Of a stretch of DNA of 64,000 nt, positions 21,311 through 32,936 are shown one piece after another. Location of the stretch: assembly GCF_003252795.1 (NCBI RefSeq), contig NZ_QEPQ01000006.1, positions 35,838-99,837 of the forward strand, in the 5' to 3' direction. Position 1 is the stretch's first letter. Each line of letters starts with the position of its first letter. Position numbers and translations under genes: made by a program. Under the pieces are notes generated by a model that was given only the letters and a program-made list of their open reading frames with translations, did no database searches and was not told the origin of the DNA. The stretch comes from Haemophilus parainfluenzae. Its GTDB lineage: Bacteria; Pseudomonadota; Gammaproteobacteria; Enterobacterales; Pasteurellaceae.

Positions 21311-22171
21311 TTAGAAATCTTCTGCATATTTCATAAAATCAAACTCACCCTCAGCACGTGAGAATAAATGAGCAGCATAATGATCTATTGCCTCTGCTGG
21401 ATTCGTCAACTTTTTAATACCCATCACATCTGCTCTAGGTATCACATAAACATTACGTTCATCATTATGTGAAGACACAAATAATTGATATCCTGTTTTA
21501 CTCCAATCATCATTAGAGCGGGTATCAAGCAAACATCTTAATTCAAAATATTTTTTATCATTGAATTTATCATCGTCATAGCTTTGTCTAAAAGCATGAT
21601 TAAATTTCTGCTCAAGAAATGTTGTATATTCAGGAAGTGCAACGCCATGACTATCTTCAAAACCTTCTATAATTGAATGAATAGGCATTAATAATAATGA
21701 AGGTAAATTACTTTTATATATATTTGAAGTTATACCCTCTGATACAATCCATTTATCACTAAAAAATAACCAAGAGTTAAGCAATTCATAAGGAATACTT
21801 TTATGATGTAGCTTATATTCTCCCTTAGAGAATGAAAATGGGTCATAACTTATGTAATAAACAATATCATTAATTATTACGCCAAATTCAGTTATATCAT
21901 TCATTACTGGAATCTGGCTTCTTTTAATAGCATAAAAAAATCTTCCATCGTATAAATGAGAATATGACTCAGGCTGTATAACTTTAAATCGTTCAATAAG
22001 ATAATTTTCTGGTTCAACTTTATTTACTAAATTTAAACCATCAAATTTCATTGGGTCAAAATCATCAAATTTTCGATAAAATAAGTTTATTTTATCAAAG
22101 CATAGCTCTGATAAGTTGAAATAGACTTCGTCAAACTCTTTATATAAATCAGATTTAGTCATAAATTTCAC
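21311..22171 (-). CDS. Putative immunity protein for the adjacent HNH toxin tip
   Basis: A 286-residue cytosolic protein rich in Phe, Tyr, Asp and Lys, with no signal peptide or membrane segment. The GTG at 22171 overlaps the TGA of the upstream HNH tip by four bases (GTGA) and has AGAGG at proper distance, so the two are translationally coupled, the usual toxin-immunity arrangement; an ATG at 22162 is the alternative start. The family is not recognised. The C-terminal half (VYVIPRADVMGIKKLTNPAE) looks well folded and the gene is intact. Confidence 0.65.
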   Translation of the reverse strand: MKFMTKSDLYKEFDEVYFNLSELCFDKINLFYRKFDDFDPMKFDGLNLVNKVEPENYLIERFKVIQPESYSHLYDGRFFYAIKRSQIPVMNDITEFGVIINDIVYYISYDPFSFSKGEYKLHHKSIPYELLNSWLFFSDKWIVSEGITSNIYKSNLPSLLLMPIHSIIEGFEDSHGVALPEYTTFLEQKFNHAFRQSYDDDKFNDKKYFELRCLLDTRSNDDWSKTGYQLFVSSHNDERNVYVIPRADVMGIKKLTNPAEAIDHYAAHLFSRAEGEFDFMKYAEDF

Positions 22172-22764
22172 TTAAGACCTCTCTTTTTAATCTGTTCCTC
22201 AACTAAAGCCACCATATTTCTTTGAGTGTTTTCTAAATACGCTCTATATGTTGGTGATATATCTTTGTTTTCCTTAACATATCTCTGCCAACCTTCCGTT
22301 CCTGTTTCAATTTTAGCACCTTTAGATGAATTTAGTTCCTTTGGTAAAGGCTGTAAATTCATAGGGTGATTAATTAATTCATTTTGAACATGTTTTGGTA
22401 ATTTATCAAAACCATCAATTTTATTAAATGCGCTTTGTGGCAAAATATGATCCACCGAAGCTCTTGCTCCATCTGGAAAATCTTTAAATTTACCATCAAA
22501 AGGATCGATATACATCACTCGATCATTTTTTGGATTAACCCAACCGCCTTGCTTAAATTTAGCCTCAATATCACCATATTTTACATTCACAAAATCACAA
22601 CAATTTGCATTGTGAACCCAAACACCAAATTCCCCTACATGGTAAGTGCTAAATTCTTCTACGGCGATGTTATAAACTGTTTCTAGTTTTCCAGTAGCCT
22701 GTTGCGATACCACTTGTAAAGATGGCAAGCCATTTCTATCAAAAAGTAGAACGAGCTTATGCAA
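22168..22764 (-). CDS. Truncated polymorphic toxin tip: Hint remnant plus HNH nuclease domain
   Basis: A 198-residue reading from a TTG; the frame stays open to 22791 without a proper start. Residues about 28-55 (ETVYNIAVEEFSTYHVGEFG then VWVHNANCC) are the C-terminal end of a Hint (intein-like) pretoxin domain. Residues about 100-165 carry an HNH nuclease pattern: SVDHILPQSAF, then MNLQPLPKELNSSKGAK. In CdiA/Rhs-type toxins Hint precedes the toxic tip, so this is the 3' end of a large toxin gene whose repeat and secretion parts are missing. It begins right after the hairpin at 22818-22859. The HNH residues look intact. Confidence 0.75.
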   Translation of the reverse strand: MHKLVLLFDRNGLPSLQVVSQQATGKLETVYNIAVEEFSTYHVGEFGVWVHNANCCDFVNVKYGDIEAKFKQGGWVNPKNDRVMYIDPFDGKFKDFPDGARASVDHILPQSAFNKIDGFDKLPKHVQNELINHPMNLQPLPKELNSSKGAKIETGTEGWQRYVKENKDISPTYRAYLENTQRNMVALVEEQIKKRGLK

Positions 22765-22817
22765 AATTGGATGTGAAATTATAAAACTAGCTTAAAGATA
22801 AGCAGCGCTGAAAATAC

Positions 22818-22859
22818 AAAAGTGCGGTCAAAATTTCTTATGTTTTTGACCGCACTTTT
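22818..22859. terminator. USS-pair terminator, right boundary of the toxin island
   Basis: AAAAGTGCGGTCAAAA pairs with TTTTTGACCGCACTTTT across a short loop. It ends the 22870-23253 gene on the minus strand and sits immediately before the start-less toxin tip. Confidence 0.85.
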
Positions 22860-22869
22860 ATTTTATCAA

Positions 22870-23253
22870 TCAACTATACTGCTGCCGATACTTCTCTAAA
22901 TTATCTTGAAAATGCTGAATGTAGTATTCGATGTCTTTTTCTGGGTAGCCAAGAATTTGGCCGATTTCACGTTCCACTTTTGGATCAAAACCATTCACAG
23001 TGCTTGCGGGAAGTAACACTTCCATTTGTTCAGCAAGTGCAAGAGATTGAGGTAAATAGACAATAAAATCGGTTAAGCAAACATCATTAACATGACGTTG
23101 CACTGTTTTTGAATGAAGCATTCCTTGCTCAAGATAAGGGAGAAAGGCGTCAGGAATACCAAGCTCCTGATTGAATAATGCCACTTGCTTTTCGCCCCTT
23201 AACATTAATTCCAGCTCCTTGCCTTCATGCGGCCCAAGAATACCTTTTTCCAT
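22870..23253 (-). CDS. Conserved-looking protein of unknown function
   Basis: A 127-residue cytosolic protein starting MEKGILGPHEGKELELMLRG, with PEKDIEYYIQHFQDNLEKYR near the end. It is mixed helical with no signal peptide or membrane segment. The RBS region (AAAGGAATATTCTT) is acceptable. It lies between tex and the toxin island and is separated from each by a hairpin, so it is probably a single-gene unit. Its composition is like its housekeeping neighbours rather than the AT-rich island. I do not recognise the family. Confidence 0.75.
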   Translation of the reverse strand: MEKGILGPHEGKELELMLRGEKQVALFNQELGIPDAFLPYLEQGMLHSKTVQRHVNDVCLTDFIVYLPQSLALAEQMEVLLPASTVNGFDPKVEREIGQILGYPEKDIEYYIQHFQDNLEKYRQQYS

Positions 23254-23279
23254 AAGAATATTCCTTTCGTTGAAATAAA

Positions 23280-23312
23280 AAAGGGGATTGAATGATTGAC
23301 CAGATCCCCTTT
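23280..23312 (-). terminator. Terminator after tex
   Basis: AAAGGGGAT (23280-23288) and ATCCCCTTT (23304-23312) form a 9-bp stem. On the minus strand the stem is followed by TTTATTTCAA. Confidence 0.75.
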
Positions 23313-23355
23313 ATTGTACGCCTATTTGGCCACAATGTTCATCTAAATGACGAAA

Positions 23356-25668
23356 TTATTTTTTCCAATTTTTCAACGCATCGGCAAAGGCATTGCCCAT
23401 CGCACTATTTCCTCTTGGATGACGATCTTGGCGAGGCGCATTGCTTCTTGGTTTGGCACTTAAAGTGCGGTCAGATTTGCCGTCATTTTTGACCGCACTT
23501 TCATCTAATCGCATCGTCAATGCAATACGTTTACGTGGAACATCCACTTCCAACACTTTCACTTTCACGATATCGCCAGTTTTCACCACTTGATGTGGAT
23601 CTTCTACGAATTTATCGCTTAATGATGAAATATGTACTAAACCATCTTGGTGAACACCAATATCCACAAATGCACCGAAGTTAGTCACATTGGTGACAGT
23701 ACCTTCTAAAATCATACCTGGTTTTAAATCGGTGATTTCTTCCACACCTTCTGCGAATACGGCAGTTTTAAATTCACCACGCGGATCGCGCCCTGGCTTT
23801 TCCAACTCTTTGAAAATATCTTGGACGGTCGGTAAACCAAATTGCTCATCAATAAATTGTTTTGCATCAAGCTGACGTACCACACCGGCATTACCCATTA
23901 AATCTTGAATAGATTGCGCGGTGGCTTGCAAGATTTTTTCCACCACAGGGTAAGCTTCTGGGTGAACACCTGAAGCATCAAGTGGATTTTTACCTTCTGC
24001 AATACGCATAAAGCCCGCACATTGCTCAAAGGCTTTTGGCCCTAAACGTGGCACTTTTTTCAATTCGCTGCGGCTTTCAAAACGGCCATTTTCATCACGG
24101 TATTCCACAATGTTTTGCGCTAAGGTTTTTGTCATTCCAGCCACGCGAGCAAGCAATGGTGCGGATGCGGTATTTAAATCTACGCCTACCGCGTTTACAC
24201 AGTCTTCCACCACCGCATCGAGTTTACGAGCAAGTTGGGTTTGGTTTACATCGTGCTGATATTGCCCTACACCAATGGCTTTTGGTTCGATTTTTACTAG
24301 CTCCGCCAATGGATCTTGTAAACGACGAGCAATAGACACCGCACCACGTAAAGATACATCTAAATTCGGGAATTCATTTGCGGCAAATTCAGAAGCAGAA
24401 TACACTGATGCACCCGCTTCGCTCACCACGACAGTTTGTGGTTTATTTTCTTTAATTTCTTTAATCACTTCTTTCGCAAAACGTTCGGTTTCACGAGAAG
24501 CGGTACCATTACCAATGGCAATTAACTCTACGTTATGTTTGCGGATTAAACTGAAAATCGCCACTTGCGCTTCAGCTTCACGCCCCGTGTGTGGATAAAT
24601 GGTAGTGGTATCTAATAATTTACCTGTGTTATCCACCACCGCGACTTTAACCCCCGTACGTAAGCCCGGGTCCAAGCCCATGGTACTTTTAGCCCCAGCC
24701 GGTGCTGCCATTAAAAGTGCGGTCAAATTTCGGGCGAAAACATCAATGGCTTCTTCTTCCGCTTTTTCACGTAAACTAGCCATTAATTCCGTTTCTAAAT
24801 GCAATGAAACTTTGATTTTCCATGTCCACGCAATCACTTGCTCACGCCATTTATCCGCAGGCTGACCCGTGAAACGGACATCTAAATAATCACGAATAAT
24901 CTCTTCACAATAACTTTGGCGACTTCCCTCTTCCGCATCAGGATCAGCATTTAAGCTTAATTGTAAAATGCCCTCATTACGTCCGCGGAACATGGCCAAT
25001 GCACGGTGAGAAGGCACATTTTTCAACAATTCTTGGTGGTCAAAATAATCTTGGAATTTTGCGCCTTCCGTTTCTTTGCCTTCGATCACTTTAGATACGA
25101 TAACGGCATTTTTTGCTAAATAATCACGGACTTTCGCTAATAAACCCGCATCTTCAGCAAAACGCTCCATTAAAATATAGCGTGCGCCATCAATTGCGAC
25201 TTTAGTATCTGTTACGCCTTTATCCGCATTTACAAATTCAGCGGCTGCCGTTTCAGGATCATTTTTTGGCTCATTCCAAAGTAAATCAGCCAATGGCTCA
25301 AGGCCGGCTTCAATCGCAATTTGTCCTTTGGTGCGACGTTTTGGTTTGTATGGTAAATACAAATCTTCTAATTCAGTTTTGCTTTGTGTCGCATGGATTT
25401 TGTCACGCAATTCATCGGTCAATTTTCCTTGCTCTTCAATAGATTTCAAAATGGTTTGGCGACGATCTTCTAATTCACGTAAATAAATTAAACGGGTTTC
25501 AAAATGACGAAGTTGAGTGTCATCCAAGCCACCAGTGGCCTCTTTACGATAACGGGCGATAAATGGAATGGTGTTGCCATCATCTAATAATTGAATGGCG
25601 GCGAGGATTTGTTGGGGTTGAACGGTTAATTCTGCCGCAATAATTTGGCTAATTTGTTGATTTAACAT
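23356..25668 (-). CDS. tex: Transcription accessory protein Tex (S1 RNA-binding)
   Basis: Cytosolic nucleic-acid-binding protein related to Spt6. The 770-residue product has the N-terminal Tex domain ([20 protein letters not shown]), a YqgF/RNase-H-like region ([17 protein letters not shown]), helix-hairpin-helix ([15 protein letters not shown]) and a C-terminal S1 domain ([18 protein letters not shown]). The ATG at 25668 (MLNQQISQ) fits the family and the AAAGAAG spacing; an ATG two codons earlier is possible. An inverted USS pair lies inside its last coding segment. Divergent from greB, as in other Haemophilus. Confidence 0.95.
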   Translation of the reverse strand: MLNQQISQIIAAELTVQPQQILAAIQLLDDGNTIPFIARYRKEATGGLDDTQLRHFETRLIYLRELEDRRQTILKSIEEQGKLTDELRDKIHATQSKTELEDLYLPYKPKRRTKGQIAIEAGLEPLADLLWNEPKNDPETAAAEFVNADKGVTDTKVAIDGARYILMERFAEDAGLLAKVRDYLAKNAVIVSKVIEGKETEGAKFQDYFDHQELLKNVPSHRALAMFRGRNEGILQLSLNADPDAEEGSRQSYCEEIIRDYLDVRFTGQPADKWREQVIAWTWKIKVSLHLETELMASLREKAEEEAIDVFARNLTALLMAAPAGAKSTMGLDPGLRTGVKVAVVDNTGKLLDTTTIYPHTGREAEAQVAIFSLIRKHNVELIAIGNGTASRETERFAKEVIKEIKENKPQTVVVSEAGASVYSASEFAANEFPNLDVSLRGAVSIARRLQDPLAELVKIEPKAIGVGQYQHDVNQTQLARKLDAVVEDCVNAVGVDLNTASAPLLARVAGMTKTLAQNIVEYRDENGRFESRSELKKVPRLGPKAFEQCAGFMRIAEGKNPLDASGVHPEAYPVVEKILQATAQSIQDLMGNAGVVRQLDAKQFIDEQFGLPTVQDIFKELEKPGRDPRGEFKTAVFAEGVEEITDLKPGMILEGTVTNVTNFGAFVDIGVHQDGLVHISSLSDKFVEDPHQVVKTGDIVKVKVLEVDVPRKRIALTMRLDESAVKNDGKSDRTLSAKPRSNAPRQDRHPRGNSAMGNAFADALKNWKK

Positions 25669-25774
25669 TGTCATACTTCTTTGTTATTAAAGGATTCGAT
25701 AAAAACGGGAATAGAATACTGGTTTTAGACAACTGGCTCAAATATAATTCAAAAAAATTTCTTTTATTTTTATT

Positions 25775-26251
25775 ATGGCAAAATCAAATTACATTACCCG
25801 TCAAGGCTGGCTTGCGCTTGACCAAGAACTTAAATTTTTGTGGAAAGAAGAACGCCCCAAAGTTACTCAAGCCGTTTCAGATGCTGCCGCGCTTGGTGAC
25901 CGCAGTGAAAACGCAGAATATATTTATGGCAAACGTCGCTTACGTGAAATTGATCGCCGCGTGCGTTTTCTTTCCAAACGATTAGAAGTGCTACAAATCG
26001 TGGATTACCATCCGAAACAAGAAGGTAAAGTGTTTTTTGGTGCTTGGGTTGAGCTAGAAGATGAAGAGGGTGAAGTGAAGCAATATCGCCTTGTCGGCTG
26101 CGATGAATTCGATCCCGCTAAAAACTGGATCTCCATTGATTCTCCCGTCGCACGTGCTTTAATCGGGAAAGGCGTTGACGATGAAATCCATGTGGAAACA
26201 CCCTCTGGAAAAGTGGTGCTTTATGTGAATCGAATTTGGTATGAAAAATAG
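25775..26251 (+). CDS. greB: Transcription elongation factor GreB
   Basis: Binds the secondary channel of RNA polymerase and stimulates cleavage of backtracked RNA. The 158 residues show the N-terminal coiled coil with the acidic tip (GDRSENAEYIYGKRRLREID) and the C-terminal FKBP-like domain (YRLVGCDEFDPAKNWISIDS). The sequence YIYGKRRLREIDRRVRFL marks GreB rather than GreA. It is divergent from tex; the 106-bp gap holds both promoters. Confidence 0.96.
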   Translation: MAKSNYITRQGWLALDQELKFLWKEERPKVTQAVSDAAALGDRSENAEYIYGKRRLREIDRRVRFLSKRLEVLQIVDYHPKQEGKVFFGAWVELEDEEGEVKQYRLVGCDEFDPAKNWISIDSPVARALIGKGVDDEIHVETPSGKVVLYVNRIWYEK

Positions 26252-26265
26252 CAAGCATAAAAAAC

Positions 26266-26295
26266 AAAAGAGCGGTCAGAATTGACCACTCTTTT
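26266..26295. terminator. Bidirectional terminator between greB and deoD
   Basis: AAAGAGCGGTCA pairs with TGACCACTCTTT (one mismatch) with a short loop. The stem is the AAGAGCGGT variant of the USS core. Confidence 0.8.
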
Positions 26296-26315
26296 TATTC
26301 TATCAATCGGGTAAA

Positions 26316-27032
26316 TTATGCTTTATCGCCAATTAATACGGATTCTAACGCAATTTCAATCATATCATTGAAGGTTAATTGACGTTCTTCTGCAGTAGTT
26401 TGTTCGTGTGTACGAATATGGTCTGAAACGGTACAGATACAAAGTGCTTTTGCACCATATTCTGCTGCTACGCCATAGATACCAGCCGCTTCCATTTCTA
26501 CGCCTAAGATGCCGTATTTTTCCATCACATCAAACATTTCGAAATCTGGCGTATAGAATAAGTCTGCAGAGAAGAGATTCCCTACGCGAACTTGCTTACC
26601 TTTTTCTTTCGCTGCTTGAACCGCTGCTTGTGTCATATCAAAATCAGCAATTGCAGCAAAATCGTTATCTTTAAAACGGATACGGTTTACTTTTGAATCA
26701 GTACATGCACCAAGACCGATGATGACATCACGTACTTTAACATCCATACGTACAGCACCACAAGAACCAACACGGATGATTTTCTTCACACCGTATTCAG
26801 TAATTAATTCTTTCGCATAAATTGAGCAAGATGGGATACCCATACCGTGCCCCATAACAGAGATACGACGACCTTTATAAGTACCGGTATAACCCAACAT
26901 ATTGCGAACGTTAGTCACTTCTTTCGCATCTTCTAAGAATGTTTCAGCAATATATTTTGCACGAAGCGGATCGCCTGGCATTAATACAACATCTGCAAAT
27001 GCGCCTTCAGGAGCATTAATATGTGGAGTCAT
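26316..27032 (-). CDS. deoD: Purine nucleoside phosphorylase, DeoD type
   Basis: Cleaves purine (deoxy)nucleosides with phosphate to base and (deoxy)ribose 1-phosphate. The 238-residue hexameric-type PNP begins [20 protein letters not shown] and has [27 protein letters not shown], the purine-site [12 protein letters not shown] and the catalytic Asp in TVSDHIRT. It follows nupC in the same direction with a 12-bp hairpin in the 128-bp gap, a transport-then-phosphorolysis unit. Confidence 0.97.
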   Translation of the reverse strand: MTPHINAPEGAFADVVLMPGDPLRAKYIAETFLEDAKEVTNVRNMLGYTGTYKGRRISVMGHGMGIPSCSIYAKELITEYGVKKIIRVGSCGAVRMDVKVRDVIIGLGACTDSKVNRIRFKDNDFAAIADFDMTQAAVQAAKEKGKQVRVGNLFSADLFYTPDFEMFDVMEKYGILGVEMEAAGIYGVAAEYGAKALCICTVSDHIRTHEQTTAEERQLTFNDMIEIALESVLIGDKA

Positions 27033-27097
27033 TGTTTTTTCCTCTTGTTGATAAATAAAAAATCATTTAAGCAAACGTTTTCGCCTGCTTTAAAATA

Positions 27098-27124
27098 CAA
27101 CACCACGAACGATTCGTGGTGTTG
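27098..27124. terminator. Strong 12-bp hairpin between nupC and deoD
   Basis: CAACACCACGAA and TTCGTGGTGTTG form a perfect 12-bp stem with a 3-nt loop (CGA). No T-run follows on the minus strand, so it may be an mRNA processing or stabilising hairpin that sets different levels of nupC and deoD. Confidence 0.55.
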
Positions 27125-27160
27125 AGAGATAAAGTGCGGTCAAAATTCACCACATTTTAA

Positions 27161-28408
27161 TTACATTGCTACGCCGCTTAACTCGATAAATAAACCTGCG
27201 ATAGTCGCACTCATTAAGTTAGCTAATGTACCTGCGACAACTGCTTTTAACCCTAAGCGAGCTACATCACCACGACGATTTGGTGCCATACCACCGATAC
27301 CACCGATTAAGATCGCGATAGAGCTGAAGTTAGCGAAACCACATAATGCGAAAGTAATGATGGCTTTGGTTTTTTCACTTAATACAACTGCAGCATCCGG
27401 TTGTAAATATTTCGCGAACTCTAAGTAACCTACGAATTCGTTCACCGCTAATTTCATACCAATCATTTGACCCGCAATTGCAGATTCATCCCAAGATACA
27501 CCGATTAAGTAAGCTAATGGTTTGAAGATCCAACCAAAGATTGATTGTAACGTTAAATCACCGTAACCGAACCAGCCGCCTACACCACCTAAAATACCGT
27601 TAACTAAAGCGATTAAACCCACGAATGCGATTAACATCGCACCGACGTTTAACGCTAATTGCATACCTGCACTCGCACCACCTGCCATTGCTTCAAGCAC
27701 GTTGGTTGGTTTTTCGTTATCATCCGTTTCAGGTTGTTTATCGTTAAATTGTTCAGTTTGTGGGAATAAAATTTTCGCAAATAATAAACCTGCTGGTGCA
27801 GCCATGAAAGAGGCTGCGATTAAGTAAGTCAACGGCACCCCCATTCCTGCATAACCCGCCATTACTGAGCCCGCGATAGAAGCAGTACCACCCGCCATAA
27901 TAGCGAACAATTCAGATTGGGTCATATTTTTAATGTAAGGACGAACCACTAACGGTGCTTCTGTTTGACCAACGAAGATGTTCGCTGCAGCAGACATTGA
28001 TTCTGCTTTTGATGTGCCTAATGCCGCTTGTAATGCACCACCGATCACTTTGATGACGGCTTGCATGATACCTAAGTAATAAAGCACAGAAATTAAACCG
28101 GAGAAAAAGACGATGATTGGTAACACTTTCACTGCAAAGATAAAGCCGACATTTGAAGGATCTGCTAATCCACCAAAGACGAAATTAATCCCTTCGTTAC
28201 CATACGCAATAACATTTGACACTCCATTTGCTGTCGCTTGTAATGCATCACGGCCATACGGCACATACAAAATAAGGGCCGCAAATCCGATTTGGATCAC
28301 CAAAGCCCCTAATACAGTACGTAAATTAATCGCCTTACGATTATTTGAAAATAATACGGCAATGACCAGTAATACGACAATGCCTAAAACGCTACCTAAA
28401 ATACCCAT
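27161..28408 (-). CDS. nupC: Concentrative nucleoside transporter NupC
   Basis: Cation-coupled nucleoside importer of the inner membrane (CNT family). The 415-residue protein has the gate domains of CNTs: [16 protein letters not shown] (GQTEAP motif), [31 protein letters not shown] and the second half [20 protein letters not shown]. About eight to ten membrane segments. It is first in a nupC-deoD unit. No CRP site was seen in the 106-bp upstream gap. Confidence 0.95.
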   Translation of the reverse strand: MGILGSVLGIVVLLVIAVLFSNNRKAINLRTVLGALVIQIGFAALILYVPYGRDALQATANGVSNVIAYGNEGINFVFGGLADPSNVGFIFAVKVLPIIVFFSGLISVLYYLGIMQAVIKVIGGALQAALGTSKAESMSAAANIFVGQTEAPLVVRPYIKNMTQSELFAIMAGGTASIAGSVMAGYAGMGVPLTYLIAASFMAAPAGLLFAKILFPQTEQFNDKQPETDDNEKPTNVLEAMAGGASAGMQLALNVGAMLIAFVGLIALVNGILGGVGGWFGYGDLTLQSIFGWIFKPLAYLIGVSWDESAIAGQMIGMKLAVNEFVGYLEFAKYLQPDAAVVLSEKTKAIITFALCGFANFSSIAILIGGIGGMAPNRRGDVARLGLKAVVAGTLANLMSATIAGLFIELSGVAM

Positions 28409-28514
28409 TTTTTTCCCCTAGGTTGGTTAGATAAGTAAGTGAATAAAATTGTCCTATTCTACTTGTTTTTCGGTAAAAAGTCGGAATATTTTTACTCCTT
28501 TTTGTCATGTTTGC

Positions 28515-29303
28515 TTATAAAATGGTCACAATTTTGGTCAGACCACAAGATTTCGCATAGTTTTCAAGTGCTTGGGTCTGTTCAACAGTTGGGACATAAG
28601 GGGTTAGCCCTTCGGCGTCTCGTGCACCTTTTGTGTGCATTCGAATAATTTTGAACAACACATCCGGATAATCTTTCAATAAAGATACGACTTTCTCCAC
28701 TAACTTTTCTGCATCAAAAAAATTTGCTACATAAACTAACCGCACTTCTTCCACTTTATTTAATGGCAATAATTGCGCCAAGTTCTTTAAATTACGATCT
28801 AAGTTTTCTTGCTTGATATGTTGATGAGTGGGGATGATGTTTTTCGGGACAATGCCTTGGCGATTTTGTCTATCAAAGCACAAACGTTGTAAGCCAAGTC
28901 CTTCTCCTTTCAAATCAAAGAGAAATTTGTCTGTAACCTCAATTAAAGGACGAATTGCCTCAAATTCAAAGAAACCACTGCTATCCAAATAGCAAGTTAG
29001 CCCTTCCTCACGTAGTTTTTGAAACAATGGAACAAGCTTTTTATGATGAATGGTGGGTTCCCCGCCAGAAACTGTTACGCCACGAATGAAAGGTACTGCA
29101 TTCATTACTTGCTCATACAAATACTGCAGGCTGACTTGATGAGCACCTTCAGCATAACGAGGAATGGTTTCTGGATTATGGCAATAAAGGCAGTTTAACT
29201 TACAACCTTGTAAGAAAATACTGGTACGATTCCCCTGCCCTTCTACATTAGAAAAAGGAATAATACGATGCAGGGGAACATAAATATCAGAAAGTGCGGT
29301 CAC
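28515..29303 (-). CDS. yjjW: YjjW-family glycyl-radical-enzyme activase (radical SAM)
   Basis: Radical-SAM activating enzyme that would install a glycyl radical on a partner enzyme. The 262 residues have the cluster motif C34-x3-C38-x2-C41 (GCKLNCLYCHNPE) and TVSGGEPTIHH. The two-cluster ferredoxin insert of E. coli YjjW is absent: the sequence goes from CHNPETIPRY directly to the SGGE part. The usual partner gene yjjI is not adjacent or anywhere in the window. The start is a GTG (29303) with a poor RBS and a USS in the first codons. Confidence 0.85.
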   Translation of the reverse strand: MTALSDIYVPLHRIIPFSNVEGQGNRTSIFLQGCKLNCLYCHNPETIPRYAEGAHQVSLQYLYEQVMNAVPFIRGVTVSGGEPTIHHKKLVPLFQKLREEGLTCYLDSSGFFEFEAIRPLIEVTDKFLFDLKGEGLGLQRLCFDRQNRQGIVPKNIIPTHQHIKQENLDRNLKNLAQLLPLNKVEEVRLVYVANFFDAEKLVEKVVSLLKDYPDVLFKIIRMHTKGARDAEGLTPYVPTVEQTQALENYAKSCGLTKIVTIL

Positions 29304-29335
29304 AAAAAACGCTATTTTCTAGAGTAAGTTATCAC

Positions 29336-29626
29336 TTACACAAGCTTCATTTGGAAAATCACTAATTCTGCTTGGCAGCAGAATGTGAAAACCGCTTTAA
29401 GTACATACCCTTCTTCAACCTGTTGAATTTCAGATTGAATTTGGCAAGGTTCACTTTCTACATCACGAGCTTTTAATGTGAAGTATTCCAATGCGCCTTC
29501 TGCATCTTGACGAGTCGCGTAAAACTGTTCGATAGGCAAACTACAATCACTGTTATCAAACAATGATTTCATATCGAAAGTATTACAGCCTACACATTCA
29601 ATTGGTTTTTCAGTTTGAATGGCCAT
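29336..29626 (-). CDS. YfcZ/YiiS family protein (DUF406)
   Basis: A 96-residue small protein: [20 protein letters not shown] at the start, then [20 protein letters not shown] and a C-terminal [13 protein letters not shown]. The paired cysteines (CVGC, and CC near the end) and overall pattern fit the YfcZ/YiiS family, whose biochemical role is unknown. AAGGAGAAAAAG directly before the ATG at 29626 fixes the start; the frame reads open upstream into trpS but has no start signal. It lies between trpS and yjjW, after the trpS terminator. Confidence 0.8.
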   Translation of the reverse strand: MAIQTEKPIECVGCNTFDMKSLFDNSDCSLPIEQFYATRQDAEGALEYFTLKARDVESEPCQIQSEIQQVEEGYVLKAVFTFCCQAELVIFQMKLV

Positions 29627-29646
29627 CTTTTTCTCCTTATCTAAAA

Positions 29647-29668
29647 AAGCCGTGATATAACACGGCTT
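29647..29668 (-). terminator. Terminator after trpS
   Basis: On the minus strand AAGCCGTG and CACGGCTT form an 8-bp stem (loop TTATAT), followed by TTTT. Confidence 0.88.
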
Positions 29669-29681
29669 ATTAAGTTTAAAA

Positions 29682-30686
29682 TTATTTTGCAGCAACAAAG
29701 CCGACGGCTTCGTACACTTTGGCAAGGGTTTCTTTCGCTCTTGCACGGGCTTTTTCTGCACCTTGACGTAAAATCTCGTCTAAAAGTGCTTCATCGTTAC
29801 GATATTGATAGAAACGTTCTTGTAAACCCGCAAGTAAATTTGACACTTTGTCAGCTACGGCTGTTTTTAAGTGTCCGTACATTTTGCCTTCAAATTCTTT
29901 TTCAAGGTCTGCCACAGATTTATCCGTCACTGCAGAAAGGATATCTAATAAGTTAGACACACCCGCTTTGTTTTTCACGTCATAACGTACAACAGGTGGT
30001 TCATCAGAGTCTGTTACCGCGCGTTTGATTTTTTTCGCCACTGATTTTGGATCTTCAAGCAAGGTTACCACGTTATTACGGTTATCATCAGATTTAGACA
30101 TTTTTTTATCAGGATCTTGCAAAGACATAATACGCGCACCTACTTTGCCTAAGAAGATTTCAGGAATAGTGAAAATATCACCATAAAGCGCATTAAAACG
30201 AGCGGCAATATCACGGGTAATTTCTAAATGTTGTTTTTGGTCATCCCCTACCGGCACGCTTTTCGCTTGGTAAAGTAAGATATCTGCTGCCATTAAAACC
30301 GGATAATCAAATAAACCCACGTTAATATTTTCGGCATAACGTGCTGATTTATCTTTAAATTGAGTCATACGGCTCATTTCACCAAAATAGGTGTAGCAGT
30401 TTAATACCCAGCTTAGTTGAGTATGTTCTGGTACATGAGATTGCACGAAGATTGTGCTTTTATTCGGATCAATGCCACAAGCCAAGTAAAGGGCGAGCAC
30501 ATCAAGAGTTGCCTTGCGAAGTGCTACAGGATCTTGACGTACAGTGATGGCATGTAAATCCACTACACAGAAAATACACTCATAATCTTCTTGCATTTTC
30601 ACCCAGTTGCGAAGTGCACCTAAATAATTCCCGATAGTTAATTCGCCGGAAGGCTGCACGCCACTGAATACAATTGGTTTTGTCAT
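29682..30686 (-). CDS. trpS: Tryptophanyl-tRNA synthetase
   Basis: Class I synthetase that charges tRNA-Trp. The 334 residues include the HIGH-like signature [12 protein letters not shown] (TIGN variant typical of TrpRS), the tryptophan-site region DLHAITV, and the KMSKS loop KKMSKSDDN. The length matches bacterial TrpRS. No attenuation or T-box element was seen upstream. Divergent from hflD. Confidence 0.97.
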   Translation of the reverse strand: MTKPIVFSGVQPSGELTIGNYLGALRNWVKMQEDYECIFCVVDLHAITVRQDPVALRKATLDVLALYLACGIDPNKSTIFVQSHVPEHTQLSWVLNCYTYFGEMSRMTQFKDKSARYAENINVGLFDYPVLMAADILLYQAKSVPVGDDQKQHLEITRDIAARFNALYGDIFTIPEIFLGKVGARIMSLQDPDKKMSKSDDNRNNVVTLLEDPKSVAKKIKRAVTDSDEPPVVRYDVKNKAGVSNLLDILSAVTDKSVADLEKEFEGKMYGHLKTAVADKVSNLLAGLQERFYQYRNDEALLDEILRQGAEKARARAKETLAKVYEAVGFVAAK

Positions 30687-30826
30687 TGGTTATCCTTTTA
30701 TTCTGTAAACTGAATTGGCGCTATGATAACAAAAGATAGGGCGTTTTTTAATGATTGAGTTCAAAACAATGTGTAAAAATGCTATATTACGCCAAAAATT
30801 TCTGCAGCTCACAATTTATAATCCCA

Positions 30827-32834
<2,008 letters not shown>

Positions 32835-32842
32835 TAAAGAAA

Positions 32843-32862
32843 AGGGCAGCTTTTCATGCCCT
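32843..32862 (-). terminator. Terminator for the PACE gene
   Basis: On the minus strand AGGGCA and TGCCCT form a 6-bp stem, followed by TTTTCTTTATT. Confidence 0.55.
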
Positions 32863-32870
32863 AAAAAATC

Positions 32871-32917
32871 AAAGTGCGGTCAAAAACATTTTAGATTTTG
32901 ACCGCACTTTTTTTATT
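32871..32917. terminator. USS-pair terminator between purB and the PACE gene
   Basis: AAAGTGCGGTCAAAA faces TTTTGACCGCACTTT with a run of T after it on the plus strand. The two genes are convergent. Confidence 0.88.
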
Positions 32918-32936
32918 TCTTCTCTTAGCTATTGCA

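Noticed and set aside
18743..22791. Prophage or integrated element
   Set aside because: No integrase, phage structural gene, transposase or flanking direct repeat was seen; toxin/immunity debris explains it better.
24275..24598. 107-codon plus-strand frame opposite tex
   Set aside because: Shadow of tex in another frame with no RBS or plausible product.
30687..30826. Trp leader peptide or T-box before trpS
   Set aside because: No Trp-codon run or T-box motif was seen in the gap.
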